A stretch of 37,675 bases of DNA from Deltaproteobacteria bacterium. GTDB lineage: Bacteria; Desulfobacterota; Binatia; UBA9968. Shown here in pieces: positions 14,714 through 23,882 of the stretch (within the stretch, counting starts at the first letter, position 1; the number at the start of each line of letters is the position of its first letter). Below the pieces are notes generated by a model. That model searched no databases. It saw only the letters and a list, made by a program, of their open reading frames with translations, and was not told the DNA's origin. The stretch is taken from contig JACQUW010000138.1 in NCBI GenBank assembly GCA_016210115.1, positions 1 through 37,675 on the forward strand, in the 5' to 3' direction. The translations under genes and the position numbers were made by a program.

Positions 14714-17639
14714 GAGTCCCTCCCCGGGAAATCTCCGACGACTTAGAGCTGCCGGTTTTCTGAATTCTTTCGAGCCGCCGCAGGAGTTCGCTGAAGCCAA
14801 TCTCTTGCGTATGACTGATGATGTTCACTGTGGGCGGGAGGAAACTCCCGACCACAAGGTATTCTTTCCCTTCTTTGCTTTCGATGCCCCGCAACAGGAG
14901 CTTATCGTTTTTGAGCGCCGCTTTAAAGCCGAGCTTGCTGTAACGAAAAGACTCGAAGAGTCCCGCAATCCCGCCATAGATGAACCCGGCCTCGTTCCCT
15001 GAGCTGAGGACCGTGATCTTGTTCAGCGCCTCCACGCTGATCCACTGGCTGACGCCGGGCCTATCAACGCTTCGGATATCCGCTTTGAATTGGGCCGGCT
15101 GCCCGTGTGAGATTACGAGACCTTCGATGCTCCCCGCCAGAACTCCCGAGATGCGGCCGAATTCAAACGTTTCGGAGGCCTGCGCGAGATCAAGATTTTC
15201 GAGCCGGGCATTCATTCCTATAGCGCGCACAGGCAAAAAGGGCTTCTCTACTGTCATCCCTTGGATGGTGATCTGGCCTCCGAACACGTCCAGCGTGATG
15301 ACACCATCGCTTCTCAGGGAATCGCCGGCCCAGTGAACTTTGGGGATCGAGCCTGAAAGAGTGCCGCCGAAGCGGTGCCATCCAAAGCTTTGAGTAAGGT
15401 CGGCCAGCCGGAGACCGTCAAGTTTTAGCGAGAACGATACATCTTTGGGAGCGGCGATGACATCTTTCCACGCGAGATCCTCGACGACACACGTGCCGCC
15501 AAACAGAGAAATGCGTATCGGTTTCGGAAATCGCAGCGAATTGTTCCAGAGAGAAAGGCCGGCACGGACCTCCGGAACCGCGGTCGATGCGGTCTTGACT
15601 TCCTGGACCAGGAGCGTGCCGAGAAGCGGCGATTCGCCGGTCACTTTGGCCGCCTCGGGAAAGCGGATTTCCAAGGGAAGGTCCAATGTCATGGGACCCA
15701 CGCGCCAGCGGCCCGACCTTTCCCGGATCTCGCTCTGCTCCACCCGCAGCCTGCCTCTTACAGCAAAAGCGTCGATCGTGCCTTGAACGCGCGCGTCCAT
15801 CCTCGTTTTTCCGGCCATCCCGATTTGCCCCAGGATGGGATAAGTCATCTTGAATGTGTCGCGAACAAAGAAGTCATAAAAACCGGCGTGCCGAAGATCG
15901 TCGGTGCGGATGTCGAGATTGAAGGCGGGTCCGGCCAGGATGTGATCGACTGACCCTCTGATTCCAAGCCGCCCGATCGACGCAAGCGATATAAGAGAGC
16001 GACCGATGTTCAGTCTGTTCGCTTTTCTCTGATAACTCCCCTCGAACTCGACCGACGGCTTCTCCTGTGCAAAATCGCCGAAGAACTTATTCCAGAGAAG
16101 CTCGAGGCGCTCTATCTGCGCGTTGCCCGCGAATGACGCTTCGCCGTTCCGGTCATGGTAAGAAAGGCGGCCTTTGGCGGCCAAATTCTCACCGACTTTC
16201 GATCCTTCCCGATTGGAGAACCGAGCTCCCTTGACGCTAAAATCCGCACCTGCTTGCAGCGGTTCTAAGCCCTCCTTTATCGCATCGCCCGCCAGGATCG
16301 CTTCGGCCACCTTCCATTGCACTGCGCCTTTCCGCCCCCAGGTCACGTCCCTTCCTTGAACTCGTGCGGCTTTGGCGTGAAATGAAGAGCGGGTCCATCG
16401 AATGGGGAGCTTCAAGGACAGGTCAGAGACCATTAATTCTCCACCTTCGAGCTTAATCCGGTCACTCCACACCGTTCCGGTAACGACTGGATCACCGGCG
16501 CTCCCCGTGACGTCTAAATCGGCGGCTATTTTTCCGCTATAGGAAAACCGATCGAGCGCTTTCGGCACTATGGATTTGAGCGAATCGAGCGCCACATTGC
16601 GGACCCGGATTGTCGCGGCCAGGGCCGGCGGCTTATTCGCTAAAGCAAAACGGCCTCCTCCCTCCACCATGCCCAGATCTGAAGTAAGCCTTACTTCCTG
16701 AAACGTGAACTCTCTTTGCGAAGCCGAGTAGCGACCTCTCAGCGTCGCCGTCACGGGACTCGGCGGGAGAGAAAACTCCGGGAAAAGGAGTTTAATGGGG
16801 AAATGAGCCGCGCTCAGATTCAATGAGAGCAGCGCATTTTCGATTTTGGGGTCGATCTCGATCACAGAGCTGAGTTGCCCGTTGATTTCTTCCTGGCCCA
16901 ACCGGAATTCGCTGGCCGTGGCCGAGCCTCTGACTTCATAATTACTCTTCTCGTTTATGCCGAGTCGGAAGCGACCCTGGAGCACGGTCTTTTCCTGGAG
17001 CGGCTTACGCGAGAGCCCCGCGGCGGGCTTGTCAACTCGCTGGTCAAGTCGGATTTCCATCTGCTTCTCCTCGGGACCTCCCGAGATTTCAACTGCGGCA
17101 TGTCCATTCAATCCCGGCAAATAGGCGCGAAGTTTAAGCCCTGTTTGGCCCCCGAGATTCACATTCCTCGCGCTCAAAAAAATTGCGCGCAGCGCGATCG
17201 GCGCGCCATAACCCGTCTGTAGGACGAATTCGCCATCTTCAATATTCAAGCCGCCGATCGCCAATTTCGGTGACGTTTTCCCGCCGTTTTTGAAAACGTC
17301 CTCGAGGGAAAGGCGAAACACGGGATTTTCGAGAGAAAGGCGGTGGATCCTTCCATAGAGGAGATCGAGAGGGAGAAAAAAACAGACGACTCTTCTTCCC
17401 GCAAATAGAACCTGCTCATTCCTCGAAACGAAGACGCCGGAAGCGACCCAAGCCAGCCAGGGTGTTAGCCGGATGCGATCGATCCGCACGTCGTAGCCCG
17501 TCTTCTCGCTCAGCGTCGATTGAATCCGGCTACGAAAACTCTCGGAGCGCGCTACAGAATGAAGAGCACCGTAGCCCAGGAAAAAAAAGGCGATAAGCAG
17601 CGCTCCGCCAACTGTCAGTCGTTTTTTCAAGGCAGTCAC
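14706..17639 (-). CDS. ydbH: YdbH-like AsmA-superfamily intermembrane lipid-transport protein
   Basis: A 977-residue protein with a single N-terminal membrane helix (residues about 8-28) and then a very long beta-rich periplasmic part, as in the AsmA-like family that bridges the envelope. The N-terminal region TGYDVRIDRIRLTPWLAW is AsmA-like. The C-terminal region PGVSQWISVEALNKITVLSSG, followed by GFIYGGIAGLFESFRY, is typical of the YdbH-like domain. The next gene encodes a YdbL-like lipoprotein and overlaps it, reproducing the E. coli ydbH-ydbL pairing. The likely role is phospholipid movement to the outer membrane. Translation is placed at a GTG at 17639; the ribosome site is weak and a TTG nine bases later is an alternative. 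Confidence 0.85.
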   Translation of the reverse strand: MTALKKRLTVGGALLIAFFFLGYGALHSVARSESFRSRIQSTLSEKTGYDVRIDRIRLTPWLAWVASGVFVSRNEQVLFAGRRVVCFFLPLDLLYGRIHRLSLENPVFRLSLEDVFKNGGKTSPKLAIGGLNIEDGEFVLQTGYGAPIALRAIFLSARNVNLGGQTGLKLRAYLPGLNGHAAVEISGGPEEKQMEIRLDQRVDKPAAGLSRKPLQEKTVLQGRFRLGINEKSNYEVRGSATASEFRLGQEEINGQLSSVIEIDPKIENALLSLNLSAAHFPIKLLFPEFSLPPSPVTATLRGRYSASQREFTFQEVRLTSDLGMVEGGGRFALANKPPALAATIRVRNVALDSLKSIVPKALDRFSYSGKIAADLDVTGSAGDPVVTGTVWSDRIKLEGGELMVSDLSLKLPIRWTRSSFHAKAARVQGRDVTWGRKGAVQWKVAEAILAGDAIKEGLEPLQAGADFSVKGARFSNREGSKVGENLAAKGRLSYHDRNGEASFAGNAQIERLELLWNKFFGDFAQEKPSVEFEGSYQRKANRLNIGRSLISLASIGRLGIRGSVDHILAGPAFNLDIRTDDLRHAGFYDFFVRDTFKMTYPILGQIGMAGKTRMDARVQGTIDAFAVRGRLRVEQSEIRERSGRWRVGPMTLDLPLEIRFPEAAKVTGESPLLGTLLVQEVKTASTAVPEVRAGLSLWNNSLRFPKPIRISLFGGTCVVEDLAWKDVIAAPKDVSFSLKLDGLRLADLTQSFGWHRFGGTLSGSIPKVHWAGDSLRSDGVITLDVFGGQITIQGMTVEKPFLPVRAIGMNARLENLDLAQASETFEFGRISGVLAGSIEGLVISHGQPAQFKADIRSVDRPGVSQWISVEALNKITVLSSGNEAGFIYGGIAGLFESFRYSKLGFKAALKNDKLLLRGIESKEGKEYLVVGSFLPPTVNIISHTQEIGFSELLRRLERIQKTGSSKSSEISRGGTHG

Positions 17640-17698
17640 TGGTCAGGATGGAATGCGGCCCGGAAGCTAAGCTTGACCACCGCTTCGAAGCATCCGCA

Positions 17699-18535
17699 TC
17701 AAACGGGTGATTTTGGAGCCGACGCAAGAATGGCGGGCATAGGAAGTTCGATGATGCCGGCCTTTTCATACGCGCGCGCCGCGTGGGTGATGGCCAGTCG
17801 AATGGCGGCGCCGGCCTCAGCGGTTTGCTCGCGCAGCAGCCCGGCGGTCCGCACTGTGCCTCCCCGCATAGCTTCGAACAGCGCGCCGGCGGAAGGAAGC
17901 CGCCATATTTGCGCAACCTTCACCACCCGAGGATCGCTGAAACCTGCATTGAGCAGCGACCGGATGCACTCGTCCGGCTCACTGAAGCGGAAAAACGGAG
18001 GCCCTTGGGGCAAAGCCACATTCATTTTGCCATAAGTCTCAATCGCGCGGAGCGTGATCGCGAATGCAACAGCCTCTTCCGGTTTTGCCCACACGGTAAA
18101 GCCCACCCGTCCTCCGGGCCGGAGCACCCGGTGCGCCTCGGCCAGGGCCTGCTCCGGGTGTGCCAAATGAAGCATTCCAAAATTCATAACGACTGCATCA
18201 AAGCTCTCCTCGGAAAATGACAAGGCTTCGGCGTCACCTACGCGAAATTCAACGCTCGGAAATTTTTTTCTCCCTTCAGCCACCATCGGCGCGGAGAAAT
18301 CAATGCCGATAACGGCGGCGCCGCGCCTTCCCGCCGCCGCGGCGACATACCCGGGCCCCGTCGCCACATCCAGCAGCCGCACACCATGCCGTGCGCCCAC
18401 GCTATCCAGAAGCGGCTCGACAGCCTGGGTCGTAAGATGACCGAAAGAAGTGTCGTACTCGTTGACGACATTTTCCCAACCGCTGCGCTCGAACTGCCGA
18501 AAAGCGCTTCTCTCAACGGATGAAGGATCGGCCAT
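17699..18535 (-). CDS. class I SAM-dependent methyltransferase
   Basis: A 278-residue protein with a complete Rossmann methyltransferase core: motif I LLDVATGPGYVAAAA, motif II acidic residue in VIGIDFSAPMV, then FRVGDAEALSFSEESFDAVVMNFGMLHL and LAEAHRVLRPGGRVGFTVWAKPE. This is the Methyltransf_11/UbiE-type pattern seen in small-molecule methyltransferases. The C-terminal part (residues about 170-278) probably forms the substrate lid. The substrate cannot be inferred. An AAGGA lies upstream of the ATG. It precedes ydbH on the same strand by 59 nt, so the methyltransferase-ydbH-ydbL genes may be one unit. Confidence 0.9.
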   Translation of the reverse strand: MADPSSVERSAFRQFERSGWENVVNEYDTSFGHLTTQAVEPLLDSVGARHGVRLLDVATGPGYVAAAAGRRGAAVIGIDFSAPMVAEGRKKFPSVEFRVGDAEALSFSEESFDAVVMNFGMLHLAHPEQALAEAHRVLRPGGRVGFTVWAKPEEAVAFAITLRAIETYGKMNVALPQGPPFFRFSEPDECIRSLLNAGFSDPRVVKVAQIWRLPSAGALFEAMRGGTVRTAGLLREQTAEAGAAIRLAITHAARAYEKAGIIELPMPAILASAPKSPV

Positions 18536-18653
18536 GGAGTCAGGTCCTTCCCCTCAATCAAAGATGCAGCATAAAAACGGATGCAAAATTATCTTCATCA
18601 GTCTACTTGACCAGCCTTCAAGTACAAGAGCGGAATCGGTTGTCAGACAGACT

Positions 18654-18681
18654 TTGTGTCCGATCAAATGGATGTTACAAT
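18654..18681 (+). promoter_or_regulatory. possible sigma-70 promoter for the rhomboid gene
   Basis: TACAAT at 18676-18681 is a good -10; TTGTGT at 18654-18659 is a partial -35 with 16-nt spacing. The gene begins 95 nt downstream. The remainder of the 241-nt divergent intergenic region (18536-18776) shows no other feature. Confidence 0.33.
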
Positions 18682-18776
18682 GAATTGGACGCGACGTCGT
18701 CTCCCTCTCAGCGTGAAGATTCCGATGGAGATCACAGGGCAGTCAAAAACAAAGAACTGTCGCAGGAGGTCCTGAC

Positions 18777-19538
18777 GTGTTTCCATATCGCGACGAAAAC
18801 GAGACGCAGCGCCCAGCAATCGTCACCGGCGTCATTATTGGCCTGAATGTCATCGCCTGGCTCCTCGTACAGGGCGCCGGCTCCACGCTCTCCCTTGCGA
18901 AGTCGGTCTGCGAGCTCGGACTGATACCCGCGGAGCTCACGGGCTTGCTTCCGTCCGGTACGCGATTCCCGATGGGTGAAGGTCTGGTTTGCGCCACGGA
19001 TCCCGGTCGTCAGGTCTCCCACCTCTTCACTTCGATGTTTCTCCACGGATCGTGGATGCATCTGCTGGGGAATATGTGGTTTCTATGGATCTTCGGCAAT
19101 AACATCGAGGACTCCATGGGCCGCCTGCGTTTCATCGCCTTCTATTTATTGTCCGGTCTCGCCGCCGCGTTTTTGCAAGTGATTACGAGCCCCGACTCGG
19201 TTATTCCCATGGTCGGCGCTTCAGGCGCCATCAGCGGAGTCATGGGCGGCTACCTTGTGCTCTATCCGCGCGTTCGCGTTTACGCTGTTGTGCCGCTCGG
19301 CTTTTTTCTGACTTCTGTCGCCTTGCCCGCCTGGATGATGCTGGCTTACTGGTTTCTGATCCAATTTGTGAGCGGCCTCGTCGCTTTCGGCAGTGAGGTT
19401 GGCGGCGGCGTCGCCTTCTGGGCGCATATTGGCGGGTTCGTGGCCGGCGTCGTACTGGTCAAGCTCTTCACGCGCCCGGACTACGTGGCGGCCCACCGGG
19501 CACATCACTGGCAACCACGCCGGGCCATCAGAGGCTAA
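18777..19538 (+). CDS. rhomboid-family intramembrane serine protease
   Basis: A 253-residue integral membrane protein with six or seven hydrophobic segments. The catalytic dyad is visible: S149 in GASGAISG and H217 in AHIGGFVAG. The second membrane region carries FLHGSWMHLLGNMWFLWIFGNNIED, the HxxxN-type motif of rhomboids. It cuts transmembrane substrates within the inner membrane. The N-terminus MFPYRDENETQRPAIVT is the usual opening of bacterial rhomboids. The start is a GTG at 18777, seven bases after an AGGAGGT. No functional partner is evident next to it. Confidence 0.95.
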   Translation: MFPYRDENETQRPAIVTGVIIGLNVIAWLLVQGAGSTLSLAKSVCELGLIPAELTGLLPSGTRFPMGEGLVCATDPGRQVSHLFTSMFLHGSWMHLLGNMWFLWIFGNNIEDSMGRLRFIAFYLLSGLAAAFLQVITSPDSVIPMVGASGAISGVMGGYLVLYPRVRVYAVVPLGFFLTSVALPAWMMLAYWFLIQFVSGLVAFGSEVGGGVAFWAHIGGFVAGVVLVKLFTRPDYVAAHRAHHWQPRRAIRG

Positions 19539-19680
19539 GCCGGCGACTGTTTACCGCTTAAACTCGCTCCTGTTTCCGGCAGCGGTTGCGGCCGGGCAGT
19601 CGCTTCCACCGAAACGTGTCCCAGACTGGAAGGTTTTTCCCCTTCGGAACCAGACCTTTCGACAGAGAGCCGGGATAGGC

Positions 19681-19710
19681 TTGACAGCAGAGGCGGCTAC
19701 CGAATACATA
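19681..19710 (+). promoter_or_regulatory. possible sigma-70 promoter for the UbiD gene
   Basis: TTGACA at 19681-19686 and TACATA at 19705-19710 with 18-nt spacing lie directly before the ATG at 19730. That would leave a leader of only about a dozen bases. No strong Shine-Dalgarno sequence is seen, so a near-leaderless message is possible. Confidence 0.35.
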
Positions 19711-19729
19711 GAAGTCCGGGTGAAATAAC

Positions 19730-21328
19730 ATGGCTTACTATAGAAACGTCCGAGAATACCTTCAGGCGCTAGAAGCTGCCGGGAAACTGATCCGGATTAC
19801 ACAGCCCATCAACAAGGACACGGAGCTGCATCCTTTGGTGAGGCTGCAGTTCCGAGGACTTCCAGAGGAGCAGCGAAAGGCCTTCCTGTTCGAGAACGTC
19901 CATGACGTTCACGGCCGGAACTTCGACATGCCGGTCGCCGTGGCCTGCTATGCCGGCACGCTCGACATATACGCGCTTGGAATGCAGTGCAGGAGGGAGG
20001 AAATCTTCCAGAAATGGACCCATGCCCAATCGCACCCCATCGAGCCGGTTGAAATCGGATCAGGACCGTGCCAGGAGCGCCTGATCAGCGGAAGTGAGCT
20101 CAAAGAGAGAGGCCTGGATCTCATCCCGGTTCCCATCTCCACTCCCGGCTTTGACAACGGACCCTACACGACCTCTTCGCATTTCGTGACGCGCGACCCG
20201 GAAAACGGGCAATTCAACATGGGAAACTATCGGGGCCAGATCAAAGCCCCGGATCGCATCGGCTGCTTCGCGGGTAATTTTGCCGGCTTGCGGATGCACT
20301 GGAACAAGTGCCGCAGCCGCAAGCAGCCTCTCGAGGTGGCGGTCGTTATCGGCGTTCCTCCCAACGTCTCGTACGCCGCGACGGCGCGAATCCCGCTGGA
20401 AACCAACGAGTACGCCGTTGCCGGAGGCATCTCCGGCGAGTCTGTCGAGCTGGTCCGATGCAAGAGCGTGAATCTTCTCGTGCCCGCTCAGTCGGAGATC
20501 GTGATCGAAGGGATTATGCCGACGGATCAGAGCGAGTGGGAAGGTCCTTTCGGCGAATTTCCCGGATATATGGCGAGCGAGGATCTCGGATTCTTTGTCA
20601 ACGTTTCGTGCATCACGATGCGAAAAAACCCCATCTACGTTTCCTTCCTGAGCCAGTTCCCTCCCAGTGAGAGCAGCAAAATTCGCGGCGTTGCGATGGA
20701 AGGAGTCATACGGCAGCGGCTTCTGGCTGCAGGTCTCGATAACGTCCTCGACGTAGCGTGTCACGAAAGCAGTGGTAGTTGGGGATATCTGGTCGTGAAG
20801 ATCAAAAAGCGCTCAGAGGAGGACTTCGACAAGATCATCGGGGCGTTAAGATTGGGGGCTGACGTCGGAAAGGTGCTGGTCGTTGTTGACGAAGACATCG
20901 ATGCGCGGGACGCGGATTCGGTGAATTGGGCGCTATCGTTTCGTATGCAGCCGCACCGGGACGCCAAAACAGTAGAAAGTCGCACCATGGGTCTGGATCC
21001 CTCAGTCGTGCCGCCCGAGGAGTGGACAGGTACCCGGGGGGCATTGGTCAAAAAAAGCCGCTCGTCCGTCATTTGCATCGATGCGACGCTGCCCTGGCCC
21101 TACAAGCCGACCTCCTTACCCAAGCGCGAGTTTATGGAAAAAGCTCTGGAGATCTGGAACAGACTGGAACTCCCACCGCTTCACCTGAAGAGTCCGTGGT
21201 ATGGTTACGAGCTCGGCCATTGGTCGGAGCGCAACCGCGCGGAAGCGAAACTGGCGCTCGAAGGGAAACATTTTGAGATCGGCGAGCGCGCCGCCAAAGA
21301 GCGATCCGCTGTGCAAGAAACCGACTGA
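19730..21328 (+). CDS. UbiD-family prenylated-FMN-dependent (de)carboxylase
   Basis: A 532-residue protein with full-length UbiD features: N-terminal REYLQALEAAGKLIRI, central NMGNYRGQI and the SEWEGPFGEFPGYMA block that carries the catalytic Glu region. A VDEDIDARDADSVNWALSFRMQP stretch follows in the C-terminal half, and DATLPWPYKP near the end. Enzymes of this family use prenylated FMN to decarboxylate (or carboxylate) aromatic, heteroaromatic or unsaturated acids. Closest in style are the many uncharacterised UbiD paralogues of environmental bacteria rather than ubiquinone-pathway UbiD. The flavin prenyltransferase UbiX that makes the cofactor is not in the window. The convergent neighbour is a dienelactone hydrolase, which would suit aromatic degradation. 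Confidence 0.94.
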   Translation: MAYYRNVREYLQALEAAGKLIRITQPINKDTELHPLVRLQFRGLPEEQRKAFLFENVHDVHGRNFDMPVAVACYAGTLDIYALGMQCRREEIFQKWTHAQSHPIEPVEIGSGPCQERLISGSELKERGLDLIPVPISTPGFDNGPYTTSSHFVTRDPENGQFNMGNYRGQIKAPDRIGCFAGNFAGLRMHWNKCRSRKQPLEVAVVIGVPPNVSYAATARIPLETNEYAVAGGISGESVELVRCKSVNLLVPAQSEIVIEGIMPTDQSEWEGPFGEFPGYMASEDLGFFVNVSCITMRKNPIYVSFLSQFPPSESSKIRGVAMEGVIRQRLLAAGLDNVLDVACHESSGSWGYLVVKIKKRSEEDFDKIIGALRLGADVGKVLVVVDEDIDARDADSVNWALSFRMQPHRDAKTVESRTMGLDPSVVPPEEWTGTRGALVKKSRSSVICIDATLPWPYKPTSLPKREFMEKALEIWNRLELPPLHLKSPWYGYELGHWSERNRAEAKLALEGKHFEIGERAAKERSAVQETD

Positions 21329-21337
21329 ATACCCGCA

Positions 21338-21358
21338 GGTCGGAATATTCAACCGACC
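21338..21358. terminator. small hairpin between convergent UbiD and dienelactone-hydrolase genes
   Basis: GGTCGG (21338-21343) pairs with CCGACC (21353-21358) around an A/T-rich 9-nt loop in the 32-nt gap between two convergent stop codons. The position suits a bidirectional terminator, but the stem is short and no T-run follows. Confidence 0.35.
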
Positions 21359-21360
21359 GC

Positions 21361-22086
21361 CTACTGGTTCTCCAATTCCCGGGCCAGGAAGTCCGCGGTA
21401 AGCGGCCAGACAAGCGATGCCAGATGAGGGTCGTAACAGTCTCCATCTGCCAGGGCAAATCCGTGCCCGGCGTGCGGCAAGAAGTGCCATTCCAGCCGTT
21501 GTCCGTTTTCGATCAGGCTTTTCCACAACCGCTCCTGAATGTGAATCGGGGCAACTCGATCCTCACCTCCGTAATAGATGAGTGACGGAGATTTGAACCC
21601 CCGCGCCGCATCGCAGGGATGGCGCGGGCGAAGTTCGCTCGGCTGTTCGTCACGCACCGATGGGTAATAACCGACAAACGCCTTCACCGATGGCTCGGCC
21701 GACACGAAATGGATCGCAATGCGCCCACCCATACAAAAGCCGATGACGCCTGCGTGTCCGGGATCGATATCGCTTCTGCCGCAAAGATAACTCCAGCCTC
21801 GATGGATCACCTCAACGAACTGCGCGTCGGTTGTCCTGGCCTGTACCTCAGAGCCCGTATGGGCATGATATGGCGCCGGACAACCCAGTAGACCGTAGAG
21901 ATCGGGCACCACCGTCGTGTATCCAAGCTCGGCAAGATTGCAGGCAAAACTTTTGAGATGACCTGTTATGCCGTAGTGATGGTGGACAATGAGGAGTCCG
22001 GGTCCGCGCCCGTCTCGTTTCGGATGCGCTATATACCCGGGGATGCCATCCTTCTCGGTGGCAAGCTCGCGGTTAACGACTTTCAT
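21361..22086 (-). CDS. dienelactone hydrolase family protein
   Basis: A 241-residue alpha/beta hydrolase. The catalytic triad is visible as C118 in GFCMGGR (cysteine nucleophile, as in true dienelactone hydrolases), D176 in YYGGEDRVAP and H208 in PHAGHGF. It opens with a PAYIAxP-like PGYIAHPKRDGRGPGLLIVHH. The family opens lactones formed in chlorocatechol and related aromatic degradation, though many members act on other esters. The start is ATG with AGGAGG nine bases upstream. It faces the UbiD gene convergently; no other ring-degradation gene is nearby, so its pathway is uncertain. Confidence 0.93.
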   Translation of the reverse strand: MKVVNRELATEKDGIPGYIAHPKRDGRGPGLLIVHHHYGITGHLKSFACNLAELGYTTVVPDLYGLLGCPAPYHAHTGSEVQARTTDAQFVEVIHRGWSYLCGRSDIDPGHAGVIGFCMGGRIAIHFVSAEPSVKAFVGYYPSVRDEQPSELRPRHPCDAARGFKSPSLIYYGGEDRVAPIHIQERLWKSLIENGQRLEWHFLPHAGHGFALADGDCYDPHLASLVWPLTADFLARELENQ

Positions 22087-22281
22087 GGCTTTTTCCTCCT
22101 GTCGCCGGTCTCTTTGCGCCCCACACTGGCGGCAGGCTTAAAGTTTGAAAGGCTGCCCCGGGCAAACGCACTTAGAAGCGGCTTAGGCCATGCCGCCGGC
22201 GCTGAACAAACGCTTAGCGCTATATCTCTCTCTTATTCTTGCGCCTCGAAGGCCGCTGCTTGCCCGTGGACCGCGCGATCT

Positions 22282-22710
22282 CTATTTCAGCGTTTTCTTC
22301 AAGATCCGGATGGCATTGTCCGCATCCGCAGCGCTGTCGAAACCGAAATAAGTTACGGCGCGCCGGCCAAGCGCCGCAGCGGAAACGCCGCGCAAATTGA
22401 TACCGGCATCGGCGAGCGCATGGGTCATTTTCATACCCAGTCCCGCGCGATCGGGGCCCTCGACACGCACCGAATGCAGGGTGTCGGTCGTAGCCAGGCC
22501 TGCAGCCTGGGCAGCCTTCTTCTCTTTGGCCCCTTTGACTGGAGTGACGAAGACAACGCCCGTGCCAGGCTTCTCGGGAGAGCGGCGTGAAACGAGAAAC
22601 TCGAGATTCCCGCCGGCCTCACTCAGGGCCGTCAATTTCTCAGCGAGTCCGCCTGGACGATCAGCGATCTCTCCCGCCCACACGTCGACTTTTTTAATCG
22701 TATACGCCAT
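22282..22710 (-). CDS. tandem ACT-domain protein
   Basis: A 142-residue protein made of two ACT-type repeats: residues about 5-65 (VDVWAGEIADRPGGLAEKLTALSEAGGNLEFL) and about 75-142 (SVRVEGPDRAGLGMKMTHALADAGINLRGVSAA). ACT domains bind amino acids or other small ligands and regulate enzymes or transcription; here there is no attached catalytic domain. The ribosome site is AAAGGAGG just before the ATG. A TTGACA/TATAAA pair lies upstream. The 195-nt gap to the dienelactone-hydrolase gene makes a shared operon possible but not clear. Confidence 0.9.
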   Translation of the reverse strand: MAYTIKKVDVWAGEIADRPGGLAEKLTALSEAGGNLEFLVSRRSPEKPGTGVVFVTPVKGAKEKKAAQAAGLATTDTLHSVRVEGPDRAGLGMKMTHALADAGINLRGVSAAALGRRAVTYFGFDSAADADNAIRILKKTLK

Positions 22711-22756
22711 ACTCGCACCTCCTTTTAGCAGCCTGAACTATATAACCTGAGCGGCT

Positions 22757-22783
22757 TTTATACCGCGCCAAAGAGACTGTCAA
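22757..22783 (-). promoter_or_regulatory. possible sigma-70 promoter for the ACT-domain gene
   Basis: On the minus strand TTGACA (22783-22778) is followed after 15 nt by TATAAA (22762-22757). The spacing is slightly short, but both hexamers are strong. The gene starts 47 nt downstream. Confidence 0.4.
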
Positions 22784-22912
22784 GCCGTGGCGAACGGTCG
22801 TAACCGCCAATACGGATCCGAAAACCCGGCCCAATCGATTGCACGTCGCGGCCCGGTCTACTAGAATGTACTGATGCTGTTGGGCTCGCGGCCTAAAAGA
22901 AGCGCCTGAACC

Positions 22913-23791
22913 ATGGGCAAAAGGCTATCTCTCACCTTGGCTCTTTTCGCCACCCTCGTATCTTGCTCCGGGTCGTTTGCCACAGAATTTCCCGTTCTCA
23001 AAGAGACGATCAATGACTTTGCGGGGATGATGCCGGAAACCAGCGCGCATGATCTCGAAGAGCGCCTCAAAAATTTCCGCAAGCAGACCGGTCACATCAT
23101 TGTCGTTGTTACGGTGCGAACCCTCGAAGAGGAGGATATCGAAAGCTTCAGCCGCAAAGCCTTCCAGAGCCTGCAGCTACCGGAGACAGAGTTGAAGAAA
23201 TCTGTCCTTCTTCTTGTCGCGCTTAAGGATCGAAAAGTCACCGTTCAAACCGGGTCTGAGATGCGAGATCTGTTTCCAGAGCCTGCATCCAGCCAGAAAC
23301 TCCAGGCCCAGGTGGGACTCTATTTTGACGGGATGAGACGCGACTTGGGACTTTACGCGGGTGTCAACTACATTTTTCAGGTCGTCAAAGGCGAGGTTCA
23401 TGTCGACAGCATAACGGACCTGGAAAAGCTCGAGGAAGCGTCGATTAAAGGCGGCGGCGCGGGAGCTATTCTCGCGGTGTTCCTGGCACCTTTTTTGGCG
23501 TTTATGGTCGGCGCGTTGTGGGGCATCTACGCGACAAAACTTGGTCTTGAGCGCGGACTACGCCTTTTTATGGGCGGGATTCTGGGTGGTGGAACGGCGA
23601 AATCTGTGGCGATTTTGATGGCCTTCGTTAGTAGCTACAGCGCCGGTTTGTGGTATTTCATCCTCGCCATCAGCATTCCTCTGGGTGTCTTCGGCAGCCT
23701 GACGGAATTTTGGATGTCAGGGGAATGGAGCGGCATCCCGCGGGTGAAAGACCCCATAAAACGGAAGCCTGAAGACAATATGGGGATATAA
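22913..23791 (+). CDS. TPM-domain (YgcG-type) secreted membrane protein
   Basis: A 292-residue protein. The signal peptide or first helix covers residues 1-23 (a Cys in SCSGS could make it a lipoprotein). The TPM domain follows at about 30-165: INDFAGMMPETSAHDLEERLKNFRKQTGHIIVVVTVRTLE and then ELKKSVLLLVALKDRKVTVQTG are its signatures. Residues about 180-265 hold two or three membrane helices rich in Gly/Ala. TPM proteins sit outside the cytoplasmic membrane; some act as phosphatases in photosystem repair, but bacterial roles are mostly unknown. The ribosome site is weak. The gene is convergent with 23883-24365. Confidence 0.85.
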   Translation: MGKRLSLTLALFATLVSCSGSFATEFPVLKETINDFAGMMPETSAHDLEERLKNFRKQTGHIIVVVTVRTLEEEDIESFSRKAFQSLQLPETELKKSVLLLVALKDRKVTVQTGSEMRDLFPEPASSQKLQAQVGLYFDGMRRDLGLYAGVNYIFQVVKGEVHVDSITDLEKLEEASIKGGGAGAILAVFLAPFLAFMVGALWGIYATKLGLERGLRLFMGGILGGGTAKSVAILMAFVSSYSAGLWYFILAISIPLGVFGSLTEFWMSGEWSGIPRVKDPIKRKPEDNMGI

Positions 23792-23825
23792 GCCGCATTA
23801 TTCATGCACCGAGGAATAATGCGGC
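23792..23825. terminator. perfect 12-bp hairpin between convergent genes
   Basis: GCCGCATTATTC (23792-23803) pairs exactly with GAATAATGCGGC (23814-23825) around a 10-nt loop, starting at the stop codon of the TPM gene. It could end transcription from both sides, though no T-run follows. One arm recurs at 12578-12589, so it may be a dispersed repeat. Confidence 0.55.
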
Positions 23826-23882
23826 CTATCACACCGCTGCGGCGGTATCGTGCGCATTTCACATCCAGGCGACTTGCCTGGA

